39,453 nt of DNA. Origin: an uncultured Alphaproteobacteria bacterium. Lineage in GTDB: Bacteria > Pseudomonadota > Alphaproteobacteria > HIMB59 > GCA-002718135. A program made the translations under genes and the position numbers. Positions 31,648 through 39,453 of the stretch are shown here, in pieces. The stretch's first letter is position 1. Each line of letters starts with the position of its first letter. The notes below the pieces were generated by a model. That model was not told the origin of the DNA, made no database searches, and saw only the letters and a program-made list of their open reading frames with translations. The stretch is taken from the NCBI GenBank assembly GCA_902553945.1, contig CACDMT010000009.1, positions 1-39,453 on the forward strand, read 5' to 3'.

Positions 31648-32718
31648 TTAATCTTCTAAAATTTTGATTGATTTTTTTTCCCAACTACAAATAACTTCCT
31701 CACCAATTGGAAAGTTATAATTTGAGTCATTGTTATAATTTTGATCTAAAACTGAAATTATTTTATCTCTACATTTTACTTCATAACGTGTAAAGCTACC
31801 AAGATAAGATTTTTCTATTATTTTACCTGTTACAGAATTAATAGATCTTACTTTAGAGTTTATTTTTGAAGTAATTTTAATTTTTTCTGGTCTTATAAGA
31901 ATTTTAATTTTTTTATTTAATGGAATTTTACTTAAATCAAAATTTATGTTCAATTCTGAAGAGAAGTAATGATTATTATTTTTAATAATTTTTATTATAT
32001 TTGCTATACCAACAAAATTTGCAGTATAAGAATTTTTTGGATTTTCATAAATTGTTTCTGGGCTTGAACATTCTAAAATTTTGCCATCTTTCATAATTGC
32101 CATTTTATCTGAAAGAGACATAGCTTCCTCTTGATCATGTGTAACAAAAACAAATGTAATTTTAAGTTTTTTTTGCAAACTAGTTAATTCTAATTGAGTT
32201 CTCGATCTTAATTTTTTATCAAGTGCAGCAAGTGGTTCATCTAATAATAATAATTTAGGTTTTTTAATTAAGCATCTGCCCAAAGCAACTCTCTGTTGCT
32301 CTCCTCCAGATAACTGCTTTATTCTTCTATTTAAAAGTTTATCGATTGATAAGAGTTTTGAAATTTCATTTACTTTGAAATTAACCTCATCTTTTTTAAA
32401 ATTGTCTTTAATCCCAAAAGATAAATTATTATATACATTTAGATGAGGAAATAATGCGTAAGATTGAAACATATAATTTAATGGTCTTTCAAAGGGTTCT
32501 AAATTAGTAATATCTATTCCGTCTAAATATACTTTACCTTTATCTGGTATTTCAAAACCTCCCAATATTCTTAATAAAGTAGTCTTGCCTGATCCAGATG
32601 ACCCTAAAAGACCAAAAAATTCAGATTTTGCAATATTTAAATTTATATTATCTAAAACTTTTATGTTACCAAAAGATTTTGAAATGTTCTCTATTTTTAA
32701 AAAATTTTTTTCTTTCAT
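31648..32718 (-). CDS. potG: spermidine/putrescine ABC transporter ATP-binding protein
   Basis: LLGSSGSGKTTLLRILGGFE, LSGGEQQRVALGRCLIKKPKLLLLDEPLAALD, C-terminal TOBE-like region. Confidence 0.93.
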   Translation of the reverse strand: MKEKNFLKIENISKSFGNIKVLDNINLNIAKSEFFGLLGSSGSGKTTLLRILGGFEIPDKGKVYLDGIDITNLEPFERPLNYMFQSYALFPHLNVYNNLSFGIKDNFKKDEVNFKVNEISKLLSIDKLLNRRIKQLSGGEQQRVALGRCLIKKPKLLLLDEPLAALDKKLRSRTQLELTSLQKKLKITFVFVTHDQEEAMSLSDKMAIMKDGKILECSSPETIYENPKNSYTANFVGIANIIKIIKNNNHYFSSELNINFDLSKIPLNKKIKILIRPEKIKITSKINSKVRSINSVTGKIIEKSYLGSFTRYEVKCRDKIISVLDQNYNNDSNYNFPIGEEVICSWEKKSIKILED

Positions 32719-32721
32719 AAA

Positions 32722-32751
32722 TCAGCACTAACATTAATATATTAGTGCTGA
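32722..32751 (-). promoter_or_regulatory. Intercistronic perfect 10-bp hairpin between potF and potG
   Basis: TCAGCACTAA (32722-32731) / TTAGTGCTGA (32742-32751), 10-nt loop, 3 nt from the potG ATG; no long U tract. Confidence 0.75.
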
Positions 32752-32766
32752 AATTATGTATATTTT

Positions 32767-33819
32767 TTAATTTGATTTAAATTTGTTAAAGTATTTAGTT
32801 GATAATTTTGCTTTTTTTGGAGAGTCAGCAGTATCCGCAAAAAGCATACCTAGGGTTGCTTCATCCGGATATATTGCAGGATCTTCAAAAATTTCTGGAT
32901 CAACTAATTCATTTGCAGCTTTATTTGGATTTGAATACCAAACATAATTTGTAATATCAGCTGCAACCTGAGGTCTCATAATATAATTAATAAATTTATG
33001 AGCATTCTCAACATTATTTGCATCTGCAGGAATAGCCATCATATCAAACCAAATTACAGTTCCTTCAGATGGTATTGAATACCAAGCTTCAACTCCATCA
33101 GCCGCTTCATCGGCTGCTATAAACACATCTCCAGACCATCCCATTGTTAAACAAATTTCACCATTTGCTAAATCGTCAATATATTGTGATGAATCAAAAT
33201 ATCTAATATAAGGCCTTACTTTCTGAAGCATTTCAAGTGCAGCTTGGTAATCTTTTTCATCTTCAGTATATGGATCTTTACCAATATATTTTAATGCTAT
33301 CTCCATAACTTCTGATGGCGCGTCTAACATAGATATTCCACAATCAGCATACTTAGCAGCTATATTTGGATCAAATAAAACACTCCAACTTGTAATTTCA
33401 TCTTCATCAACTTTATCAACGTTGTAACCTATCCCAGTTGTGCCATACATATAGTTTACAGAGTATTGACCTCCAGGATCATGAGCTTCAATTTTTGAAA
33501 GTACGTCAGGATCTAAATTACCTAAATTTGATAATTGAGATTTATCAAGTTTTTGAAAAACTCCTGCTTTGATTTGATTTTCTAAAAATGATCCAGATGG
33601 AACAACAATGTCATAACCAGATCCACCTGCTAAAAGTTTTGCTTCTAGAACTTCATTTGAGTCAAAAACATCATATGTAACATCAATTCCAAACTCATTT
33701 TCAAAATTTTCAATTGTATCTTCAGCAATATAATCAGACCAATTGTATATAAATAATTCTTCCTTAGCCTTAGCTGAGAAAGAAATAAAAACTAATAGAG
33801 ATATAAAAAACTTAAACAT
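32767..33819 (-). CDS. potF: polyamine ABC transporter substrate-binding protein
   Basis: MFKFFISLLVFISFSAKA signal peptide; EELFIYNWSDYIAEDTIENFENEFGIDVTYDVFDSNEVLEAKLLAGGSGYDIVVPS; strong SD AGGAGGGG upstream of ATG 33819 supports this start over the ORF-track start at 33846. Confidence 0.93.
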   Translation of the reverse strand: MFKFFISLLVFISFSAKAKEELFIYNWSDYIAEDTIENFENEFGIDVTYDVFDSNEVLEAKLLAGGSGYDIVVPSGSFLENQIKAGVFQKLDKSQLSNLGNLDPDVLSKIEAHDPGGQYSVNYMYGTTGIGYNVDKVDEDEITSWSVLFDPNIAAKYADCGISMLDAPSEVMEIALKYIGKDPYTEDEKDYQAALEMLQKVRPYIRYFDSSQYIDDLANGEICLTMGWSGDVFIAADEAADGVEAWYSIPSEGTVIWFDMMAIPADANNVENAHKFINYIMRPQVAADITNYVWYSNPNKAANELVDPEIFEDPAIYPDEATLGMLFADTADSPKKAKLSTKYFNKFKSN

Positions 33820-33859
33820 TATTCCCCTCCTAAATATTAAACACATTAAATAAAATAAA

Positions 33860-34717
33860 TTAAAAATCGAGAATTTTTTTATATAAATCTGGCCTTCTAT
33901 CTCTAAAATTACCCCATATTTTTCTATATTCTCTTGAAATGTTTAGATCTAAAATAGCTGTAATAATACCCTCATCTTTTTCATTCATTTTTTTTATGAC
34001 ATTTCCTAAATGATCCAAAATAAATGAATTACCATAAAATTTTAATTCAATATCAGCTTCAATTTCCTCTCCAATTCTATTTGATGCTATAACTGGAATT
34101 TGATTTGCTGCTGCATGTCCTATCATTGTATTAATCCAATGATCTTTTGAATTTAAGTCTGGCATATGTGGTTCTGAACCAATTGCTGATGGATAAAAAA
34201 TTAAATCTGCTCCTTTTAAAGTTAATATTCTAGCACATTCTGGAAACCATTGATCCCAACAAATTGCACATCCAACTTTTGCTTTGGGAGTATCAAAAAC
34301 CATAAAGCCGCTAACACCATTTTCAAAATAGTATTTTTCATTGTATCCTGGGCCTTCTGGTATATGGGATTTGTTGTATACATTACTCATTTTGCCTAAA
34401 GAGTCTATCATAACTAATGAATTAAAATATTTGTTATCCTTTTTTTGAAAAAAACTTATTGGCAAAGATATTTTTTTTTCAATACAAATATTAGATAATT
34501 TTTCAAACATGGGGTGAAATGGAAATTCTATTGCTAGATTGAAAAAATCATCATTTTTCGTTGAACAAAAATAAAAATCTTGAAATAGTTCTTGTAAAAG
34601 TAAAATATCAACATTTTCTTTAGAAGCTTCTTCAATAAGATTAATAGCCTTATTTAAGTTAGCATTAAAATCACCCTTAATTGCATTAAACTGAGAAGTA
34701 GCTACTTTTATTTTCAT
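33860..34717 (-). CDS. aguB: N-carbamoylputrescine amidase (nitrilase superfamily)
   Basis: KVATSQFN...LLLQELFQ...AKVGCAICWDQWFPECARILTLKGADLIFYPSAIGSEP; start moved to MKIKVATSQF because ATG overlaps the aguA stop. Confidence 0.92.
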   Translation of the reverse strand: MKIKVATSQFNAIKGDFNANLNKAINLIEEASKENVDILLLQELFQDFYFCSTKNDDFFNLAIEFPFHPMFEKLSNICIEKKISLPISFFQKKDNKYFNSLVMIDSLGKMSNVYNKSHIPEGPGYNEKYYFENGVSGFMVFDTPKAKVGCAICWDQWFPECARILTLKGADLIFYPSAIGSEPHMPDLNSKDHWINTMIGHAAANQIPVIASNRIGEEIEADIELKFYGNSFILDHLGNVIKKMNEKDEGIITAILDLNISREYRKIWGNFRDRRPDLYKKILDF

Positions 34718-35697
34718 ATTTTTGGAACGTTCATAGTTATACAATGAATGTTACCTCCACCATAGTTAATATTTTCGGTCTCTAACATAACAATTTCTTT
34801 ATTAGGAAAAAGTTTATTAAAAGTTGCCTTTACTAAATTATCTTCTTTTACATTAAATTTAGGCAAAATAATTTTATTTTTTGTAAAGTAAAAATTTATA
34901 TATGAGCTAACAATAGTTTTATTATTAATTTTTTTTCTTGTTGGCAAAGGTATATCAATTAAATCAAATTTTTGATTAGTATCATTAAAAAATTTTATTA
35001 AATCATTTTTATTTTTTTTTAATATTTCATAATTAGGATCTAATTTATTTGTAGATGCAATTAAATATTGATTATTTCCAATAGGGCATAATAAATTATC
35101 TACATGACCATCAGTATCATCATTAATAAGGCCATTTTGAAACATAAAAATATTATCTAATTCAAATAATATCTTTAGTTCATTAATTATCTTATCATTT
35201 TTATTTTTTTGTTTTCTATTTGAATTAAAAATTACATTACTTGTAGTAAAAAGGTTTTTTTTATCATCGTATGTTATTGCTCCACCTTCAAGAACTATAT
35301 CTGAATATCTTATTGGAACTTTTAAGTGATTGGAAATAAATTCAGAAACTTTATTATCATTATAATAGTTTGGATATTTACCATAGCCATTAAATTGGAA
35401 ACTAGTAGATTTTAATTTATTGTTTTCAGTGTAAAAAATAGGAGCAATATCACGCATCCATGAGTCATCAAGTTTACATTCCAATAATTCAATATTTTCA
35501 GATACTTTAATTTTTTCAACTTCTTTTAAATCTTTTTTATTATACATAACTATTACTTTTTCAGTTTTAGATATTTCATTAATTACACATTCCACCTCTT
35601 GTTTAGCTTTATAAATTATGTCTTCGTAAAGATTTTCATTGCATGGCCATGCAATTAAGCAATAATCATGATCGAGCCATTCAGGAATTAGTTTCAT
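34714..35697 (-). CDS. aguA: agmatine deiminase
   Basis: DDSWMRDIAPIFY, NDDTDGHVDNLLCPI, NYGGGNIHCITMNVP catalytic Cys motif. Confidence 0.93.
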   Translation of the reverse strand: MKLIPEWLDHDYCLIAWPCNENLYEDIIYKAKQEVECVINEISKTEKVIVMYNKKDLKEVEKIKVSENIELLECKLDDSWMRDIAPIFYTENNKLKSTSFQFNGYGKYPNYYNDNKVSEFISNHLKVPIRYSDIVLEGGAITYDDKKNLFTTSNVIFNSNRKQKNKNDKIINELKILFELDNIFMFQNGLINDDTDGHVDNLLCPIGNNQYLIASTNKLDPNYEILKKNKNDLIKFFNDTNQKFDLIDIPLPTRKKINNKTIVSSYINFYFTKNKIILPKFNVKEDNLVKATFNKLFPNKEIVMLETENINYGGGNIHCITMNVPKI

Positions 35698-35710
35698 AAT
35701 AATTTAAAAT

Positions 35711-36289
35711 ATGTATAATTATTTCATGACTAAAGATGAAGTAAAATTCACTGAAATGATGAATGGTGATAAAGAAGACTATGAACTTCTTGCTAATTTT
35801 GAAGACAAATTTATAGAAGGTACAGCTGATAGAATTGTTAGGGTGCTTCAAGGGCTTGATAAATCTCTTGGTGGCTACAAAGTATCAAGATTGGAACATT
35901 CTCTTCAAACTGCTTCTAGAGCTTTACGAGAACAGGCATCAGAAGAAATGGTGGTGGCTTCTCTATTGCACGACATCGGAGATGAAATAGCTCCTCTAAA
36001 TCATTCTGAACTTGCTGCTGCTGTTTTAAAACCATTTGTTTCTGAAAAAACTAGATGGATTGTAGAGCAGCATGGTTTATTTCAAGCTTATTATTATAAC
36101 CACTATTATGGAAAAAATAGAAATCTTAGGGATAAATTTAAAGGTCATGAATACTTTAATGATACAATAAATTTTTGTGAAAGATGGGATCAAGTATCAT
36201 TTGATCCTAATTATGATACAATTCCTCTAAAAGAATTCGTACCTATGGTTCAAAGAATTTTTAATAGAACGCCTTATAGAAATTTATAA
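35711..36289 (+). CDS. HD-domain protein, putative mixed-valence diiron oxygenase (PhnZ/TmpB-like architecture)
   Basis: 192 aa; LEHSLQTA...VVASLLHDIGDEIAPLNHSELAA...VEQHGLFQAYYY...CERWDQVSFD; H...HD...H...H...D pattern. Confidence 0.75.
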   Translation: MYNYFMTKDEVKFTEMMNGDKEDYELLANFEDKFIEGTADRIVRVLQGLDKSLGGYKVSRLEHSLQTASRALREQASEEMVVASLLHDIGDEIAPLNHSELAAAVLKPFVSEKTRWIVEQHGLFQAYYYNHYYGKNRNLRDKFKGHEYFNDTINFCERWDQVSFDPNYDTIPLKEFVPMVQRIFNRTPYRNL

Positions 36290-36757
36290 CTATTTTTTTA
36301 ATTTATGAATTAAAGAGAGATTACCTGGGGCAAAAGTATTTTCATTATTTTTAATAAAATTATCAATTTTTTTTTGTTTATCTTGGTCAATCTCTACTAC
36401 TTTTCTAATATTTAAGTCTACATATAGAGAGCAGACTTCAGTAGTTGCAGCTCTATAACCTTCTTCTTTATGAGTCATCTCTAACTTGTAAATTAATCTT
36501 TTTTTATCTCTATCTAAAAATAATAAGTTGATATCCACTTCATCACCCTCTTTTACTTCTTTGTCATAGGTTGTATGAGACTCAACCGCAAAAGTTGTCT
36601 TTTTTTCTTTTTTTGCCGAGTCTTCTCCCATGCTAAATCTTTGTAAAAGCACTTCCCAACCCGCATCAAATAGATGAATGTAGAAAGCTAAATTCATATG
36701 ACCATTATAATCAGTCCATTCATTTTTAACTTTTCCACTATTTAAATAAATTTTCAT
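36290..36757 (-). CDS. 4HBT-type thioesterase, likely betainyl-CoA thioesterase
   Basis: VKNEWTDYNGHMNLAFYIHLFDAGWEVLLQ hotdog-fold motif; divergent from DUF849 and carnitine dehydrogenase genes. Confidence 0.82.
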   Translation of the reverse strand: MKIYLNSGKVKNEWTDYNGHMNLAFYIHLFDAGWEVLLQRFSMGEDSAKKEKKTTFAVESHTTYDKEVKEGDEVDINLLFLDRDKKRLIYKLEMTHKEEGYRAATTEVCSLYVDLNIRKVVEIDQDKQKKIDNFIKNNENTFAPGNLSLIHKLKK

Positions 36758-36799
36758 AATTTTTCTTTTCTAATTATAAATATATAGTAGTTTAAAATT

Positions 36800-37690
36800 A
36801 TGAATAATGAAGTAATAATTTCATGTGCTGTTACTGGTTCTGGTGATACTGCAAAGAAACATCCAGAATTACCTATAACTCCAAAGCAAATTGCTGATGC
36901 CTCCTTAGAAGCAGCTAAGGCAGGTGCGGCGATAGCTCATATTCATGTGAGAGAAGTAGATGGAAAGCCTTCAAGAAAATTAGAGTACTACAAAGAGGTA
37001 GCTGATCGCATTAGATCTTCAGATACCGATGTAGTTTTAAATTTTACAACTGGAATGGGTGGAGATTTTGAAGTAGGAACAGGAAAAGATCCTCTTAACC
37101 CAGTTGGTTCAAACACTGACATGATTGATGCGTTAAGTAGATTAGAACACGTTGAAGAATTACTTCCAGAAATTTGTACTTTAGATTGTGGAACTCTAAA
37201 TTTTGGTGACTCAAATATGACTTTTGTTCATACACCATCACAATTACGATCTGCAGCTAAAAAAATGCAAGAGTTAGGAGTAAAACCTGAAATGGAAGCT
37301 TTTGAAATGGGCCACTTATGGTTTGCTAATCAATTATATAAAGAAGGTCTTGTCGATGGTCCTCCGCTATATCAAATATGTCTTGGTATACCATGGGGCT
37401 CTCCAGCTACAACTACTGCCATGAAAGCTATGGCTGATATGGTTCCGGAAGAGGGTTACTGGGCTGGATTTGGAATTGGCAGATCACAAATGCCAATGGC
37501 AGCACAGGCAGTAATCTTGGGTGGAAATGTAAGGGTAGGATTAGAAGATAATCTTTATCTCAAAAAAGGTGTCTTAGCATCTAATGCCCAACTTGTTGAA
37601 AAAGCCAAATGTATTGTTGAAGATTTAGGTTCTTCTATACTTACTCCTGAGCAAACCAGAGAGAAATTAAAATTAAAAAAACATTTTTAA
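36800..37690 (+). CDS. DUF849/BKACE beta-keto acid cleavage enzyme, likely 3-dehydrocarnitine:acetyl-CoA cleavage enzyme
   Basis: [48 protein letters not shown]; next to carnitine 3-dehydrogenase. Confidence 0.9.
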   Translation: MNNEVIISCAVTGSGDTAKKHPELPITPKQIADASLEAAKAGAAIAHIHVREVDGKPSRKLEYYKEVADRIRSSDTDVVLNFTTGMGGDFEVGTGKDPLNPVGSNTDMIDALSRLEHVEELLPEICTLDCGTLNFGDSNMTFVHTPSQLRSAAKKMQELGVKPEMEAFEMGHLWFANQLYKEGLVDGPPLYQICLGIPWGSPATTTAMKAMADMVPEEGYWAGFGIGRSQMPMAAQAVILGGNVRVGLEDNLYLKKGVLASNAQLVEKAKCIVEDLGSSILTPEQTREKLKLKKHF

Positions 37691-37691
37691 T

Positions 37692-38621
37692 TTGAAAAAA
37701 ATAAAAAATATTTCAGTAATAGGAACCGGTGTTATAGGCACAGGCTGGATTTTGCGTTTTTTAGCACACAATAAAAAAGTTGTCGTATTTGATAAAAATA
37801 AAAATCAAATAAATTATCTAAAAAAAGAAATAATTAGAACAAAATCAAGTATCGAGAAATTATATAAAAGAAAAATTAATTTACAAAATCTTCAAATTGC
37901 AAATACTTTAGATGAAGCTGTTAAATATTCTGATCTTATTCAAGAGAATGTTCCTGAAAGATTACAAATAAAAAAAACAGTAATTAAAAATATAAGTAAA
38001 TTTGCACCAAAAAATTCTATAATTGCATCAAGTTCATCTGGATTGTTACCGTCAAAATTACAATTAGGATGTATTAATCCACAAAGATTCATTATTGCCC
38101 ATCCTTTTAATCCAGTTTATATTCTGCCATTAGTTGAAATTGTTAATGGTGAAAAAACCAGTAAAACCTTCTTAAGTAGGGCAAAAGTTTTTTACAAAAG
38201 CATTAATATGAAAACTCTATTAATTAATAAAGAATTACCAGGGTTTTTATCTGATAGATTACAAGAAGCTTTGTGGAGAGAAGGATTACATATAATAAAA
38301 GATGGTTATGCAACAACTAAAGATTTAGATGATGCCATTACCTATGGACCAGGAATGCGTTGGGCAATAATGGGAACTTTCCTTACTTTTCATTTAGCTG
38401 GTGGAGATTCTGGAATGAAGCATATGCTAGAACAGTTTGGTCCAGCACTTAAACTTCCTTGGACTAAATTAAAATCACCAAAATTAGACTTCAAATTAAA
38501 ACAAAAAATAATTAATGGGACATCTCTTCAATCAAAAAATTTATCGATTAATAAATTAAGCAATATAAGAGATAATTTTTTAATTGATTTGATTGAATTA
38601 AAGAAAAAATATAAATTATAA
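37692..38621 (+). CDS. 3-hydroxyacyl-CoA dehydrogenase family protein, likely L-carnitine dehydrogenase
   Basis: TTG start; NISVIGTGVIGTGWILRFLAHNKKVVVFDKN Rossmann motif; IIAHPFNPVYILPLVEIVNGEKTS; GPGMRWAIMGTFLTFHLAGG. Confidence 0.9.
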   Translation: MKKIKNISVIGTGVIGTGWILRFLAHNKKVVVFDKNKNQINYLKKEIIRTKSSIEKLYKRKINLQNLQIANTLDEAVKYSDLIQENVPERLQIKKTVIKNISKFAPKNSIIASSSSGLLPSKLQLGCINPQRFIIAHPFNPVYILPLVEIVNGEKTSKTFLSRAKVFYKSINMKTLLINKELPGFLSDRLQEALWREGLHIIKDGYATTKDLDDAITYGPGMRWAIMGTFLTFHLAGGDSGMKHMLEQFGPALKLPWTKLKSPKLDFKLKQKIINGTSLQSKNLSINKLSNIRDNFLIDLIELKKKYKL

Positions 38622-38623
38622 AT

Positions 38624-39453
38624 ATGACTATAACATGTAAATATGTTGCTCTAAAAAACTATATACCTGTTGGTTTACCGACAGAAGAAAATTTTGAAAT
38701 TAAAACTAAAGAAATCAAATTAAATAATGAGAGTAATATCCATGTTCTCAATACTTGGATTTCAGTTGATCCTTATATGAGAGCAAGAATGACAGAGAGA
38801 AAAAATTATAAACCACCATTTAAATTAGGAGAGGAAATGGAAGGCTATGCCATCGGTTTAGTAAAAAAATCATATGACTCAAATTTTAAAGAAGGTGAAA
38901 TAGTTTTTAGTAATTATGGAATGAGAGATAATTTTGTTTGTAATAAAAGTGAATTAAAAAAAATTGATCCTATAAATATACCAATTCAATCGTATTTAGG
39001 CCCTTTAGGAATGACTGGGCAAACAGCTTATATTGGTCTGTTTAATTATGGTAAATTAAAAGCTGGACAATCTGTGCTTGTATCATCAGCAGGTGGAAGT
39101 GTAGGATCTACTGTTTGTCAAATCGCCAAAAATATAGGATGTAAAGTTTTTGCAAGTACAGGCACTGATGAAAAAGTTAATTGGTTAAAAAATGAACTAA
39201 AAGTAGATCACGCATTTAATTATAATAAAGTTGAAAATTTAGTTCTTCATTTCAAAGAAATTTGTCCTGAAGGTTTTGATCTTTATTTTGATAATGTTGG
39301 TGGTGATTTTTTAGAGTCAGCAATATTTCGAATGAAAAACTTTGGTAGAATAGTAATTTGTGGAAGAATATCACAAATGAATTTAACAAACCCTCCTAAC
39401 GGTCTAAAAAATATGGCTCATGTACTTGTTAAAAGATTAACAATTAAAGGTTT
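38624..39453 (+). CDS. NADP-dependent MDR oxidoreductase (CurA/prostaglandin reductase-like), truncated by window end
   Basis: Open frame from ATG 38624 to the window end: VDPYMRARMTERKNYKPPFKLGEEMEGYAIG; GPLGMTGQTAYIGLFNYGKLKAGQSVLVSSAGGSVGSTVCQIAK; absent from the ORF track because no stop is present. Confidence 0.85.
   Translation, partial: MTITCKYVALKNYIPVGLPTEENFEIKTKEIKLNNESNIHVLNTWISVDPYMRARMTERKNYKPPFKLGEEMEGYAIGLVKKSYDSNFKEGEIVFSNYGMRDNFVCNKSELKKIDPINIPIQSYLGPLGMTGQTAYIGLFNYGKLKAGQSVLVSSAGGSVGSTVCQIAKNIGCKVFASTGTDEKVNWLKNELKVDHAFNYNKVENLVLHFKEICPEGFDLYFDNVGGDFLESAIFRMKNFGRIVICGRISQMNLTNPPNGLKNMAHVLVKRLTIKG

Noticed and set aside
32722-32751. Rho-independent terminator between potF and potG
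   Set aside because: Stem is strong but the downstream minus-strand sequence is TTTATG with no U tract, and the downstream genes belong to the same transporter
35711-36289. Calling the HD gene phnZ or tmpB
   Set aside because: No phosphonate genes in the window and the PhnZ substrate-loop residues do not appear conserved; only the metal-ligand pattern is supported
1-39453. CRISPR arrays, insertion sequences, prophage or toxin-antitoxin/defence modules
   Set aside because: No direct-repeat array, transposase, integrase or defence-gene signature was recognised on reading both strands and the ORF translations

Overview
AT-rich (roughly 30% GC by eye), densely packed bacterial chromosome segment that looks alphaproteobacterial (SAR11/HIMB59-like streamlined marine type; taxon is inference). 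The first ~27 kb is mostly housekeeping: RND efflux adaptor and pump, LOG-family protein, icd, alaS, recA (with a recognisable terminator and a GTTC-N7-GTTC SOS-box candidate), dksA, a DUF3553-like protein, moaA, NAD kinase, VOC protein, tRNA-Leu(UAA), CinA-N-like protein, map, purB, bolA, monothiol glutaredoxin, RarD-like transporter, rpsD, trmJ-like, cimA, gltX, nadE, class II DAHP synthase, glmU, an orphan ParA and a Sua5/TsaC protein. The last ~12 kb is accessory nitrogen/quaternary-amine catabolism: a polyamine cassette (PuuB-like oxidase, PuuA-like gamma-glutamyl ligase, potFGHI transporter, aguB, aguA), then an HD-domain protein with a PhnZ/TmpB-like diiron ligand pattern, then a carnitine-to-glycine-betaine cassette (thioesterase, DUF849/BKACE, carnitine dehydrogenase) and a truncated MDR oxidoreductase. 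Best leads: (1) the HD-domain putative diiron oxygenase beside the carnitine genes, (2) a potH split by a single-nucleotide homopolymer frameshift, (3) a perfect 10-bp hairpin between potF and potG, (4) the agmatine-to-gamma-glutamylputrescine locus as a unit. No CRISPR array, IS element, phage or obvious defence system was found.
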